From NCBI GenBank assembly GCA_934796165.1, contig CAKVOU010000006.1:43464-107463 (forward strand): a stretch of DNA of 64,000 nt, given 5' to 3'. The position numbers were made by a program, and so were the translations under genes. Shown piece by piece: positions 16,541-26,030 of this stretch (position 1 is the first letter of the stretch; each line of letters starts with the position of its first letter). The DNA comes from an uncultured Eubacteriales bacterium. Its GTDB lineage: Bacteria > Bacillota > Clostridia > Oscillospirales > CAG-272. Below the pieces are notes generated by a model. The model saw nothing but the letters and a program-made list of their open reading frames with translations. It had not been told where the DNA came from and ran no database searches.

Positions 16541-16587
16541 AAAAAAAGAAAGCACCGGTCACAGTCCGTAACCGTATGCTTTCTTTC
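16541..16587 (-). terminator. terminator of the nagA-metG-gpsA-tatD operon
   Basis: Interrupted stem: AAAGAAAGCA and TGCTTTCTTT form the outer part and CGGT/ACCG the inner part. The reverse strand continues with a T run. It lies about 165 bp past the tatD stop. Confidence 0.75.
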
Positions 16588-16750
16588 TGTCGCTGCGGAA
16601 ATTCCTTCCGGCAAGTGTCTTTTCCCGCCGGACGGGAAACTGAATCCCGACGGCATATGCGTATTCTCCGAGCGTCGGAAATGCGTATTCCGGCGTGTCC
16701 GGGTCGGCTCCTCCGGCAGTTCCGGCGTTCCGCTCCCCGCATCCCGAAAA

Positions 16751-17776
16751 TCAGCTCTCTGATAGCCCGAACAGCACTTCTGCGTTCTCTTTGGTGCGTT
16801 CAATCAGTTCCGCGACCGTCATTCCGTGCACCCCGGCGAGCACCTCCGCAGTATAGCGCATCAGTCCCGAATGGTTGATCTCCCCGCGGTGGGGATGGGG
16901 CGCAAGATACGGGCAATCGGTCTCGATGAGCAACCGGTCGGCAGGGACACTCGCCGCAACCTCCCTGACGCGCGAAGCGTTTTTGAAGGTCACAACCCCG
17001 GAAAAGGAGATATACCACCCGCGCCGGATCAGCTCCCGCGCCATTTCCGCGCTTCCGCTGTAGCTGTGGAACACGCCGCGCACCTGCGGATACCGGAGCA
17101 CGGTCTCAAAGCAGTCCCCGTGCGCCTCGCGGTCGTGGATGATGACGGGTAGCCCCAACTCCGAAGCAAACGCCATCTGCGCGTCAAAAAAGTCCGCTTG
17201 TTTTTTTTTGTCATGCGGCTTCCAATAATAATCCAGCCCGATCTCACCGATCGCCACGATCTTGTCTCGCCGCCTGACCTCCGCCGACGAAATCCGCCCG
17301 TACAGTGCGGAGAGCGCCGCGTCCGTGTCGGGGTACGCCTCGCAGTCCTCGGGATGAATACCGGCGGCGACGTACATTCCGGGATACCGCGCAGCCATCT
17401 TCACGCACAGCTCCGTGTTCTCCGGGTTGGTGGCAACGTTGATGATCTTTTCGACCTCGCCGCTCTCGAACAGCTTTTCCAGCAGCGCGTCCGCACCGCC
17501 GGGAAGCGCGTCAAACTTCTTGTCGTAATAGTGCGCGTGGGAGTCGAACATTCCGGGTGCCGGGAAATCCGTTTCCGGTTCCGCCCCGGAGGCTTTGCCT
17601 GCGTCCGGAGAGACGAATGCAGTCTTGTCCGTCGCGTGTCTCGTGGCAGTATCCCCGGAGACTTCGCACGTTTCCGGGAAAACAGAAGAAACTTCCGGCA
17701 CGGAATTTTCCGTTCCGGGATTTTCCGGCAGGGCGCCGTCCGCGCTCCCCGGGTGCTCCGCGGGAAATGTCTGCAT
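16751..17776 (-). CDS. tatD: TatD-family metal-dependent hydrolase with N-terminal extension
   Basis: The TIM-barrel core (from about residue 76) has the family metal ligands: FDSHAHY, GIHPEDCEA, GEIGLDYYW, IIHDREAH, FHSYSG and ETDCPYLAPHPHRG. TatD-type proteins are metal-dependent deoxyribonucleases; some act in DNA repair or RNA processing. The first 75 residues are an unusual Pro/Glu/Thr-rich, probably disordered extension. The start is supported by AAGGTGG and a one-base overlap with the gpsA stop. An internal ATG at 17551 would give a normal-length protein but has no clear ribosome site. Last gene of a four-gene operon. Confidence 0.93.
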   Translation of the reverse strand: MQTFPAEHPGSADGALPENPGTENSVPEVSSVFPETCEVSGDTATRHATDKTAFVSPDAGKASGAEPETDFPAPGMFDSHAHYYDKKFDALPGGADALLEKLFESGEVEKIINVATNPENTELCVKMAARYPGMYVAAGIHPEDCEAYPDTDAALSALYGRISSAEVRRRDKIVAIGEIGLDYYWKPHDKKKQADFFDAQMAFASELGLPVIIHDREAHGDCFETVLRYPQVRGVFHSYSGSAEMARELIRRGWYISFSGVVTFKNASRVREVAASVPADRLLIETDCPYLAPHPHRGEINHSGLMRYTAEVLAGVHGMTVAELIERTKENAEVLFGLSES

Positions 17777-18735
17777 CAGTATTCCACCTTGATGGAACGG
17801 CGGAAGAGTTGTGCAATGCTCTCCTTCACATCCGCGCCGTCATAGAGCACGTGGTAGACCGCCTCGCAGATCGGAAGCTCGACGTGATAGCGCTCCGAAA
17901 GCACCATCATCGCCTTTGCCGTATAATAGCCCTCGGCAAGCCCGCCGGCAAATTTTTCGCCCTTGACATACGCCTCACCGAACGCGCGGTTGTGGCTGTG
18001 CGCGGAAAAAACCGTCGCCTCGTAATCGCCGAGGTGGCAGAGCCCGTAGGCGGACATGGGGTTACCTCCCATTGCACCGATCAGGCGGGCAATCTCATGC
18101 GCGCCGCGCGCCATGAGTGCGCCCTTGAGCGTGGAAAGTCCCAGTCCGTCGAGGAAGCCCGCCGCAATGCCGATAACGTTCTTGGACGCCGCGCCGATCT
18201 CGCTTCCCACAAGGTCGTTGCCGTAATAGAAGCGGATGAGGTCGCTCGTAAAGCTGTCCACCAGCCGGCGGGTGACCTCCGGGTCCTCCGAGTCGATGAC
18301 CATACAGCTCGGATGTCCCGCGTAAAACTCCTGCACGTGCCCGGGACCGACCCAGACCGCGATCTTGTTTGAGGGGTCGGTGTTTTCCTTCACGATCTCG
18401 GAAAGCCGTCTGCCCGTGGAAATCTCAATTCCCTTCATGCAGAGCACGAACGTCTTGTTCTGAAGCCCCAGCGGCTTCAGCTCGTTCATCAGCCCCGCAA
18501 GCGCCTGCGAGGGGACCGAGATGATAATGACCTCCGCACCCTCCGTGCAATGAATGTCGGAAGAAAGCCCGATCGACTCCGGAAGCACCAGAAGATCGTT
18601 TCTGCGCTCGCGCACAAATCTCTGATAGCCGGGATCGGATTCCATTCCGTAAAGCGTCACGTCGTTTCCGATGCGGTCAAGATACCAGGTGATGAGGGAT
18701 CCCCATCGCCCGCAACCGATTACCGTGATTTTCAT
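17776..18735 (-). CDS. gpsA: NAD(P)H-dependent glycerol-3-phosphate dehydrogenase
   Basis: A 319-residue enzyme making sn-glycerol 3-phosphate from dihydroxyacetone phosphate for phospholipids. The N-terminal dinucleotide loop is VIGCGRWGS. VPSQAL and VWVGPGH follow, and the catalytic Lys is in GAASKNVIGIAAG. The C-terminal half has the usual helical region with GNPMSAYGLCHLGDY. GGAGGAATCGT precedes the ATG. It lies 21 bp after metG and overlaps tatD by one base. Confidence 0.96.
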   Translation of the reverse strand: MKITVIGCGRWGSLITWYLDRIGNDVTLYGMESDPGYQRFVRERRNDLLVLPESIGLSSDIHCTEGAEVIIISVPSQALAGLMNELKPLGLQNKTFVLCMKGIEISTGRRLSEIVKENTDPSNKIAVWVGPGHVQEFYAGHPSCMVIDSEDPEVTRRLVDSFTSDLIRFYYGNDLVGSEIGAASKNVIGIAAGFLDGLGLSTLKGALMARGAHEIARLIGAMGGNPMSAYGLCHLGDYEATVFSAHSHNRAFGEAYVKGEKFAGGLAEGYYTAKAMMVLSERYHVELPICEAVYHVLYDGADVKESIAQLFRRSIKVEY

Positions 18736-18756
18736 ACGATTCCTCCAAAGTGTGAT

Positions 18757-20877
18757 TCAGTGAATCCGCTCGCCGTTCGGCGTTTCGGGATTCAGGAAAA
18801 TAACGCGCACCTGCTCCTCGCCGGACGCAAGCAGCATACCGTAGGATTCCACGCCGCAGAGCGTCGCGGGCTTCAGGTTGGAAACGAGGATGACTTTCTT
18901 GCCGATGAGGTCATTTGGCTGATAGAATTTTGCGATACCGGAAACGACCTGCCGCTCCTCGTCGCCGAGACTGACGCGGAGGCGGAGCAATTTCTTTGCC
19001 TTGGGGATCGGCTCGGCGGACAGAATTTCCGCCACGCGTAGCTCCACGTTCAGAAAATCGTCGATTCCGATCTGCGCGCAGCCCTCGGGCTTGCCGCCGG
19101 ACTGCTTCGCGGCATTCGCGCCGTCTGCCGGCTCGCCCGCGCCGGACGCACCGCCCTTGGTATTCTCTGCCGGCTTCTCCGTTTCCGATTTTCCGTCCGC
19201 CGCTTTCTCTGTTGCTTTTGCGGCTGCCGCCATTCTTGCCTTGCGGATCTCTTCCAGTTCCGTGAGCTTCTTCTCCTCGTCAATGCGGGCGAACAGCACG
19301 CGGCTGTCGCCGACCGTATCGCCGGGAACAAGGCTGTGGTAGGCGTCCTCCGACAGGAACCGGTCAAACAGGATGTCGCCGTGCCTGCCCGACTTCACGC
19401 TTTCCCCGATTGCGTCAAGCTCCGGCTTTGCCGCAAGCTCCGTGAGGATTTCCTTCGATGTTTCGGAAAGGAAGGGAGCGAGCAGTACTGCGCCGAAGCG
19501 GATCGCGGAAAGAAGCTCGTAGAGCACCGTGCCGAGGCGTGCCTTTTTGCTTTCGTCCTTGGCAAGCGTCCACGGGGTCGTCTCGTCGATATATTTGTTT
19601 GCGCGGCTGAACAGCTCCATGAGCGCCGCCGTCGCGTCCGCGATGTGGTAGCTTTCCACCGCTTCTTTTACCTTGCCGTAAGCGGTGAAGCAGGCGTTTT
19701 TCAGTTCCCCGTCCAGTGCTTCGGGCGCCGTAGGCGCAGCTATGACCTTGTCAAAGTACTTCTTCTGCATATCCAGCGTTCTCTTGACGAGGTTGCCGAG
19801 GTTGTTGACGAGGTCGGTGTTGTAGCGTTTGATGACGTTTTCATAGGTGATGGAACCGTCGTTGTTGTAGGGCATCTCGGCAAGTGCGTAGTATCTCACG
19901 CCGTCCACGCCGAAATGATCGGCAAGCTCGTCCGCGTAAATGACGTTACCTTTGGACTTGGACATCTTGTCCAATCCGAAATTGAACCACGGGTGTCCGA
20001 AAATTTTCTTCGGGAGCGGAAGTCCCAGCGCCATGAGGAAGATGGGCCAGTAGATGGTGTGGAACCGGAGGATGTCCTTGCCGATGACGTGTACGTCGCA
20101 GGGCCAGAATTTCCGGAACTTTTCCGACTGCTCTTCATAGGTCTTGTCGGGGTCGTAGCCGAGCGCCGTGATATAATTGGACAGCGCGTCGATCCAGACG
20201 TAGCAGACGTGCTTCGGGTCGAAGGTCTTGACCCCCCATGTGAAGGTGGAACGCGAAACGCAGAGATCCTGCAAGCCGCCCTCGGCTTTGAGGAAGTTGT
20301 TGAGCATCTCCTTTTTGCGGGATTCCGGCTGAATAAAGCCGGGATGGGTCTCGATGTGCTCGATGAGGCGGTCCGCATACTTGCTCATCTTAAAGAAATA
20401 CGCTTCCTCGCGCGCCTGCTCGACGGGCGCGCCGCAGTCGGGGCACTTGCCGTCCGTGACCTGCGTGGCGGTGAAGAAGGACTCGCAGGGCTTGCAGTAC
20501 CAACCCTCGTAGTGTCCCTTGTAAATATCGCCCTGATCGTAAAACCGTTTGAACATCTTGCTGACCGCCGCCTCGTGGTACGGATCGGTCGTGCGGATGA
20601 AGTGATCGTAGCTTGTATTCATGCGGTCCCACACGCCGCGGATCTCGGCGACCACGCGGTCCACGTATTCCTTGGGCGTGATTCCCGCGGCGCGGGCAAG
20701 GTCCTCGACCTTCTGTCCGTGCTCGTCGGTACCGGTGCCGAATTCGACGTCAAAGCCCTCCGACCGCCGGAACCTTGCGACCGCGTCGGACATGATGACC
20801 TCGTAGGTGTTGCCGAAATGCGGCTTTCTGGACGCGTAAGGAATCGCTGTTGTGATATAAAATGCTTTCTGTTCCAT
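18757..20877 (-). CDS. metG: methionyl-tRNA synthetase with C-terminal tRNA-binding domain
   Basis: A class I synthetase of about 706 residues. TAIPYASRKPHFGN contains the HIGH-like motif (HFGN). A Cys-rich zinc knuckle (CKPCE..CPDCG) sits near 130-150, and the KMSKS loop is LDKMSKSKGN. Residues about 550-605 are an Ala/Lys/Glu linker, followed by a C-terminal EMAP/Trbp111-like tRNA-binding domain (FLNVELRVAEI, VSGIAKFYQ). The best-spaced ATG is at 20877, after AAAGG; an ATG at 20883 and a TTG at 20886 are alternatives two or three codons upstream. Confidence 0.97.
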   Translation of the reverse strand: MEQKAFYITTAIPYASRKPHFGNTYEVIMSDAVARFRRSEGFDVEFGTGTDEHGQKVEDLARAAGITPKEYVDRVVAEIRGVWDRMNTSYDHFIRTTDPYHEAAVSKMFKRFYDQGDIYKGHYEGWYCKPCESFFTATQVTDGKCPDCGAPVEQAREEAYFFKMSKYADRLIEHIETHPGFIQPESRKKEMLNNFLKAEGGLQDLCVSRSTFTWGVKTFDPKHVCYVWIDALSNYITALGYDPDKTYEEQSEKFRKFWPCDVHVIGKDILRFHTIYWPIFLMALGLPLPKKIFGHPWFNFGLDKMSKSKGNVIYADELADHFGVDGVRYYALAEMPYNNDGSITYENVIKRYNTDLVNNLGNLVKRTLDMQKKYFDKVIAAPTAPEALDGELKNACFTAYGKVKEAVESYHIADATAALMELFSRANKYIDETTPWTLAKDESKKARLGTVLYELLSAIRFGAVLLAPFLSETSKEILTELAAKPELDAIGESVKSGRHGDILFDRFLSEDAYHSLVPGDTVGDSRVLFARIDEEKKLTELEEIRKARMAAAAKATEKAADGKSETEKPAENTKGGASGAGEPADGANAAKQSGGKPEGCAQIGIDDFLNVELRVAEILSAEPIPKAKKLLRLRVSLGDEERQVVSGIAKFYQPNDLIGKKVILVSNLKPATLCGVESYGMLLASGEEQVRVIFLNPETPNGERIH

Positions 20878-20964
20878 GTTCATCAACCTTTCTGCCGCCG
20901 GGCAAATGAGCCGCGTGCGGGTTGTGTCAAGTTATTTTGGGGAAGATCTCGCGGACGTATCCCG

Positions 20965-22128
20965 TCAGAACTCCGGGAATCTCCGCTCTCCGCCGAGCCA
21001 GACCTCGCGCATAGCAAGCGTGTCGGGATCGACCAGAAGGAAATCCGCATATTTGCCGACCGCGACCGAGCCGAGCCGGCGGAAAACGCCGATCTCCTTT
21101 GCGGGCGTTGCCGTTGCGTAATACAGCGCTTTCCCGAAGGAAATGTCCGCAAAGCGCATAAGATTCTTCACGCCGTCAAAGAGCGACAGCGTGCTTCCCG
21201 CGATCGCACCGTCGTGCGTCAGCGCCTTGCCGTTCTTCACGGTGACGGGCATGCCCGCGATGGAATACTCCCCGTCGGGACAGCCGGTCGCCTCCATGGA
21301 GTCGGTAATCAGCGTCAGGCGGTCGGGGGAGGTCAGCCGCTCGGTCATCTTCACCACGGGGGGCGAGATGTGGAAGCCGTCCACGATCAGCTCGCAGAAC
21401 ACGTTTCCCGTCATTGCGGCAACCGCCGCGCCGCCCTCTCTGTGGTGGATCGGGGGCATGCAGTTATACAGGTGTGTAACCGCCGTCGCGCCGCGCGAAA
21501 AGGCAAGGCTCGCCTCGTCATAGGTCGCGGCGGTGTGCCCGAGCGAGAGCGTCGCGCCAAAGTCCAGTGCAGCTTTTGCAAACGAGCCGTCGGTGTCAAG
21601 CTCCAGCGCCGCACTGATGTGGCACGGAAGCCCCATGCGCTCCATCAGCCCGCGCAGTTCTTCCGCGTCCGGCTTGACCAGAAGTTCCGGCGCGTGGGCA
21701 CCTCTCTTGGCGGGATTCAGGTATCTTCCCTCCAGATGCGTGCCGACAAACCGCGCACCGCCGGTATGCTCCCGTACCCGGTTGACCCGGTCGCAGGCGG
21801 CGTACAGTCCCTCAAGCGGGGCGGACGCAAAGGTCGGCATGACGCTCGTCACACCGGAGGCAAGATAGGACTTTGCCATCTCGGTGAGTTTGTCCTCGTC
21901 CGCAGAGACAAAGTCGCCGCCGGCGCGCCCGTGGGTATGCACATCCACAAGACCCGGCACAAGGTAAGCGCCGTGCGCGTCCACCGACTTGTCCGCGGAT
22001 GCCGCACTCCCGGCAACCGGCATACGGAACACCTTGCAAAAAACGCCGTTCTCCGCAAGAATTCCGCCGTCCGTAAAGGCGCGGCGGGCGGTATCGTAAA
22101 CTTTTGCGTTGTAAATCAGGGTTTTCAT
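20965..22128 (-). CDS. nagA: N-acetylglucosamine-6-phosphate deacetylase
   Basis: A 387-residue amidohydrolase. Metal and substrate motifs are VPGLVDVHTHG, THLEGRYLNPAKRGAH, LSLGHTAA, THLYNCMPPIHHREGG and LITDSMEATG. It removes acetate from GlcNAc-6-P, feeding amino sugar catabolism and cell-wall recycling. The start at 22128 follows GGAAG. First gene of an operon with metG, gpsA and tatD, an odd mix of sugar, translation and lipid functions sharing one promoter. Confidence 0.95.
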   Translation of the reverse strand: MKTLIYNAKVYDTARRAFTDGGILAENGVFCKVFRMPVAGSAASADKSVDAHGAYLVPGLVDVHTHGRAGGDFVSADEDKLTEMAKSYLASGVTSVMPTFASAPLEGLYAACDRVNRVREHTGGARFVGTHLEGRYLNPAKRGAHAPELLVKPDAEELRGLMERMGLPCHISAALELDTDGSFAKAALDFGATLSLGHTAATYDEASLAFSRGATAVTHLYNCMPPIHHREGGAAVAAMTGNVFCELIVDGFHISPPVVKMTERLTSPDRLTLITDSMEATGCPDGEYSIAGMPVTVKNGKALTHDGAIAGSTLSLFDGVKNLMRFADISFGKALYYATATPAKEIGVFRRLGSVAVGKYADFLLVDPDTLAMREVWLGGERRFPEF

Positions 22129-22355
22129 CTGAAATCGCTTCCTTTCTGAAAACACATCAAAAGCCGGATGAGCCGGGAAAGACGACAGGGCTTCCCGCAA
22201 TCGGGAAATGCGGCTATGCTTCCCGTGATTCCGGAAAACACGACAGGGTTTCCTCGATCCGGGAAAGGCGCGGGCGGCGCGTTCCGGCGCGAAAGGGCGG
22301 CTTGCCAGTTTCCGGCTGACCCGGTTCCGGAGAAAAAACTGCCGCTATCTTTTTT

Positions 22356-22384
22356 ATTATAGCAAACCGCGCGGGTTTTTACAA
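22356..22384 (-). promoter_or_regulatory. SigA-type promoter for nagA-metG-gpsA-tatD
   Basis: Reverse strand TTGTAA (22379-22384), 17 bp, TATAAT (22356-22361). The leader before nagA is about 220 nt. Confidence 0.75.
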
Positions 22385-22472
22385 GGGATTTCCGCAATTT
22401 TCCGCGCGTTGCCGCATGAAACCGGAACAGACGGAGAAAATAAAGACAAAAGGTCTTGGGGGAGGTCACGGT

Positions 22473-22910
22473 ATGCGTTCTCCGGTTTTGCCTGCGGGGG
22501 TTACTTCCCTCGCGCGGCTTCGTTTGTTTGCGGAGATCCTGTTTTTCTTCTCGGTCGGCAGCATGGGGTACTACCTGCTCGAGGTGTTGTTCCGCGGGTA
22601 CTCGCACGTCAGCATGGCGATCTGCGGCGGGCTGTGCTTCCTTTCGCTCTACGCGCTCGACGCGTGTATGCCCCGTACCCCGCTTTTCCTCCGCGCCGTG
22701 TCCGGTGCGCTCGTCATCACCGCGTGGGAATTTTTGTTCGGCGTACTCGTCAACCTTGTCCTCGGTCTTGGCGTATGGGATTATTCCGCGCTCCCGTTTT
22801 CCTTCCTCGGGCAGATCTGCCTGCCCTTCACGGGGCTGTGGTATCTCGTGAGTCTCCCCGCCATGGCGGTCTGCCGCACGCTCCGGCGGCGGGTGTTTAC
22901 GAGGAGATAG
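22473..22910 (+). CDS. small multi-spanning membrane protein, CmpB-like
   Basis: A 145-residue protein with about four membrane segments. Its pattern (FFSVGSMGYYLLEVLFRGYSHVSM, WEFLFGVLVN, VWDYSALPFSFLGQICL, GLWYLVSLP) matches the family PF06541, labelled as putative ABC-transporter type IV membrane proteins, whose function is poorly known. The ATG at 22473 has GGGGAGG seven bases upstream; the longer frame from 22416 has none. It is convergent with the MATE gene. Confidence 0.8.
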   Translation: MRSPVLPAGVTSLARLRLFAEILFFFSVGSMGYYLLEVLFRGYSHVSMAICGGLCFLSLYALDACMPRTPLFLRAVSGALVITAWEFLFGVLVNLVLGLGVWDYSALPFSFLGQICLPFTGLWYLVSLPAMAVCRTLRRRVFTRR

Positions 22911-22966
22911 CGCAAAAAAACACACCGAAGACCGCGCTGACCCGGGAGTGCTCCTTTACCGTGAAA

Positions 22967-23027
22967 GGCAGCACAGGCAAAGAGTGCCAGCCCGGATGGC
23001 AGCACAGGCAAAGAGCGCCAGCCCGGA
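22967..23027. repeat. two tandem 30-bp copies
   Basis: Two 30-bp copies beginning GGCAGCACAGGCAAAGAG, differing at one position and separated by one base (22967-22996 and 22998-23027). They lie between convergent genes. Confidence 0.75.
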
Positions 23028-23038
23028 AAATATCCGGC

Positions 23039-23075
23039 ACAAAAAAGCGACCCTCTCGCCGAGGATCGCTTTTCT
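23039..23075 (-). terminator. terminator of the MATE gene
   Basis: A 13-bp stem with one imperfect pair (AAAAGCGA..CTC with GAGG..TCGCTTTT), followed by T residues on the reverse strand. It lies directly after the stop at 23086. Confidence 0.85.
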
Positions 23076-23085
23076 TTGAATTCCG

Positions 23086-24564
23086 TCAGCCGACGGGCGT
23101 TTCTGTTGCCTTTTCGGCATTCTGACGCACGGCGGCTGATGCGTCGCGCTCTTTCTTTTGCCGGATCAGCTTGTTCTTGGTGACGATACAGCAGGCAAAG
23201 TGGATCAGCGCCGTCAGTCCCCAGGAAAGCGGATAGGAGATATAGATCGCGCCGAGCGTCGGGTCTAGGCGGAATACCGTAAAGATCCAGACGACGCGGA
23301 GCACGCAGGAACCGACCAGCGACACGACCGTCGAGGTCACCGACTTGCCAAGCCCACGGAGCACGCCGGAACCGACCTCCATAAAGGAGCACAGGAAATA
23401 GGTGGTCAGCATATACAGCATCCGCGTGACAGCAGTGCTCATGGCAATGCTGTCAAGACTGCCGTCGGCACCCGCCTTCACTCCGTACAGGGCAAGCAGC
23501 GGCTCTCTGAGGAGAAGCACGATTCCGGACATGACCACGGCAATGAGGAAGGTCACGAAATAGCAACACTTCATGACGCGGGACACGCGCTCATACTTCT
23601 CCGCACCGACGTTCTGGCTCGTGAAGGTGACCGACGCCTGATGCACCGAGTTGGTCGCGGTATAGGCGAAGTTCTCCAGGTTTGACGCGGCGGCGTTACC
23701 CTTGACGACCGGCTGATACGCGCTGTCCGCAGGGCACATGGTGTTGTTGACCTGAAGGATCGAGGACTGGATGAGCATATTGGAAAGCGAGAACAAAGCG
23801 CCCTGAAGTCCCGCGGGAAGTCCCACATAGAGGATGTCTCCGAACGCGCTCCGATCCATGCCGAGCTTCCGGAATGAAAACCGGCAGGCGCCCTTTTCTT
23901 TGGACAGGCAGATGACAAGGAGAACCGCCGAGACCGCGTTGGAGATGGAGGTCGCATACGCCACTCCATCCACCGACATATCGAGGGCAAGCACAAAAAA
24001 GAAGTTCAGTCCGACGTTGAGCAGTCCCGTCGCGGTCAGGATATACAGCGGCGTGCGGGTATCGCCCTTGGCGCGCAGGATTGCAATGGCGTAGTTGGCA
24101 AGCGAGGAAAACGGAACACCGATGAAATAAATGATGGTGTACCGTACCGCAAGGTCAAGCAGTTTTCCCGTGTTTCCCATCGCGGCAAGCACCGGGCGTG
24201 TGACAAGAAGACCGACAACGGTCCCCGCCACGCCGAAGAGCACGCTCATACAGATCGAGGTATGTACCGCGCGGGACGCCTTTTCCGCGTTTCCGCTGCC
24301 GAGATGCCGGGCAACCACCACGTTCGCGCCAACCGAGAAGCCGATAAAAATATTGAGAATCAGGTTGATGAAGGCGCCCGTCGTTCCGATCGCGCCAACC
24401 GCGTCCGGCTCCCGGGACAGGCTGACGACCACCATGTCCGCCGCGTTATACAGCACCTGAAGCAGGTTGGTCAGGGCAAGCGGCAAAACGAAAAGGAGGA
24501 TCTTGCCAAGCAGCGGCCCCTCCGTCATGTTGATCTCCTGTCGGAATAAGCTTTTGACTTTCAC
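23086..24564 (-). CDS. MATE-family efflux transporter
   Basis: An exporter with twelve predicted membrane segments, about 490 residues. The N-terminal motif NMTEGPLLGKILLFVLPLAL and LLQVLYNAADMVVVS are typical of the DinF/NorM-like MATE branch, which exports cationic compounds in exchange for Na+ or H+. Two starts are possible: GTG at 24564 (after AGGGAAA) or ATG at 24528 (AGGAG six bases upstream). Homologues often carry a short leader before the TEGP motif, so the longer form is listed. The substrate cannot be told from sequence. Confidence 0.92.
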   Translation of the reverse strand: MKVKSLFRQEINMTEGPLLGKILLFVLPLALTNLLQVLYNAADMVVVSLSREPDAVGAIGTTGAFINLILNIFIGFSVGANVVVARHLGSGNAEKASRAVHTSICMSVLFGVAGTVVGLLVTRPVLAAMGNTGKLLDLAVRYTIIYFIGVPFSSLANYAIAILRAKGDTRTPLYILTATGLLNVGLNFFFVLALDMSVDGVAYATSISNAVSAVLLVICLSKEKGACRFSFRKLGMDRSAFGDILYVGLPAGLQGALFSLSNMLIQSSILQVNNTMCPADSAYQPVVKGNAAASNLENFAYTATNSVHQASVTFTSQNVGAEKYERVSRVMKCCYFVTFLIAVVMSGIVLLLREPLLALYGVKAGADGSLDSIAMSTAVTRMLYMLTTYFLCSFMEVGSGVLRGLGKSVTSTVVSLVGSCVLRVVWIFTVFRLDPTLGAIYISYPLSWGLTALIHFACCIVTKNKLIRQKKERDASAAVRQNAEKATETPVG

Positions 24565-24608
24565 GATTTCAGTTTCCCTTTCCCTCCGGCAAAACACCGG
24601 ACGAAGGT

Positions 24609-24637
24609 ATTATACACAGAAGTCCGGGTCTTGTCAA
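24609..24637 (-). promoter_or_regulatory. consensus SigA promoter for the MATE gene
   Basis: Reverse strand TTGACA (24632-24637), 17 bp, TATAAT (24609-24614), a perfect consensus match. Confidence 0.88.
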
Positions 24638-24659
24638 CAGGCAGGGGACGGATTCTTTC

Positions 24660-24688
24660 TTGACAATTCCGCGGGTTTATGTTATATT
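24660..24688 (+). promoter_or_regulatory. SigA promoter for hisS
   Basis: TTGACA (24660-24665), 17 bp, TATATT (24683-24688) with a TG one base upstream. It is divergent from the MATE promoter 23 bp away. The leader before hisS is only about 30 nt, so a T-box is not possible here. Confidence 0.85.
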
Positions 24689-24725
24689 AATTATAACTAT
24701 ATTCTTTCTTTGTAAGAGGCTGAGC

Positions 24726-26030
24726 ATGAGCAACTTGAAATTATCAACCAATCCCTACAAGGGCACAAGAGACTTTTACCCCGACGACATGAAGCTGCGC
24801 AACTGGTTCTTCGGAAGAATCCGCGAGGCACTGATCCTGTCGGCGTTTGACGAATACAACGGACCGATGCTGGAGGCTCTTGAGCTTTATGAGGCAAAGT
24901 CCGGTGAGGAGATCGCGGCAAAGCAGACCTACAACTTTGTGGACCGCGGCGACCGCCGTCTTGCCATCCGCCCCGAAATGACCCCGACCGTCGCGCGCAT
25001 GGTCGCGGCAAAGCTGGGAGAGCTCAACTTCCCGCTCAAGTGGTTCTCCATTCCCAATATGTACCGTTACGAGCGCGCCCAGAGGGGCAGACTGCGTGAA
25101 TTCTGGCAGCTGAACGTCGATATTTTCGGTGTGGACAGCTACGAGGCGGACCTGGAGACCGTCGCGGTCGCCATCCGCATTATGCAGGCGCTCGGCGCGG
25201 ACGAGACCATGTTCCGCGTACACGTGAACAACCGCCGTTTCTTCAACGACGTCATCGCCGCCATTGCGGGAACCGACGGAGAGGGCGCCAGGGCAGTCTC
25301 CAAGGTGGTGGACCGCAAGGATAAGATCGACCGGGAGACCTACGAAACCGAACTGCGGGCGCTTGGACTCAGCGGGGAGCAGATTGCAAAGATCGACGCA
25401 CTCTACGGCATGAGCGTAGAGGAGGCGACTGCCCTCTGCCCCGATTCGGTCGGCTCGGGAGAATTGCGCGACCTCTTCGCGGCGCTCCGCACGATGGACC
25501 TTGAAAAATACTGTGTGTTCGATTTCGGTATCATCCGCGGACTGGATTACTACACGGGCACCGTGTTTGAGGTGTTCGACGAGGATCCCGAAAACAACCG
25601 CGCCATGTTCGGCGGCGGAAGGTATGACAACTTAGTCGGGCTGTTCGTCAAGGACGCGAAGGTATCCGGCGTCGGCTTCGGCATGGGCGACGTCACGCTT
25701 GAGCTGTTCCTCCGTGCGCACGGGCTGATTCCCGCAGACGTGTATTCGGGCGGCACCAGGGTGCTTGTCACCCGCTTCCCCGACGTGCCGTTTGCCGCAT
25801 ACGCCGGACTGGCGGACGAGCTTCGCACCGCAGGCGTCCCTGCTTCGGTGTACCTCGGGCAAAAGAAATTCGGCAAGCAGATCGACTATGCCGTGAAGGA
25901 CAGCTATTCCCACGTCGTCATCATGGGCGGCGACGAATACGCAGCGGGCGTGGTCAAGGTAAAGAATCTTTCCACGCGCGAGGAAACGGTCGTTTCCCAC
26001 GCAGAGCTCGGCGGATTTTTCAAAAAGTAA
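24726..26030 (+). CDS. hisS: histidyl-tRNA synthetase
   Basis: A class II synthetase of 434 residues. Motif 1 is around KGTRDFYPDD, motif 2 is MYRYERAQRGRLREFWQLNVDIFG, the His-binding loop is IIRGLDYYTGTVFE, and motif 3 is FGGGRYDNL..GVGFGMGDV. A C-terminal anticodon-binding domain follows. The start at 24726 follows AAGAGG; the longer frame upstream would include the promoter. Confidence 0.97.
   Translation: MSNLKLSTNPYKGTRDFYPDDMKLRNWFFGRIREALILSAFDEYNGPMLEALELYEAKSGEEIAAKQTYNFVDRGDRRLAIRPEMTPTVARMVAAKLGELNFPLKWFSIPNMYRYERAQRGRLREFWQLNVDIFGVDSYEADLETVAVAIRIMQALGADETMFRVHVNNRRFFNDVIAAIAGTDGEGARAVSKVVDRKDKIDRETYETELRALGLSGEQIAKIDALYGMSVEEATALCPDSVGSGELRDLFAALRTMDLEKYCVFDFGIIRGLDYYTGTVFEVFDEDPENNRAMFGGGRYDNLVGLFVKDAKVSGVGFGMGDVTLELFLRAHGLIPADVYSGGTRVLVTRFPDVPFAAYAGLADELRTAGVPASVYLGQKKFGKQIDYAVKDSYSHVVIMGGDEYAAGVVKVKNLSTREETVVSHAELGGFFKK

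Noticed and set aside
19336..22149. Forward 937-codon frame
   Set aside because: Antisense to metG and nagA, both firmly identified. Long antisense frames are expected in GC-rich DNA.
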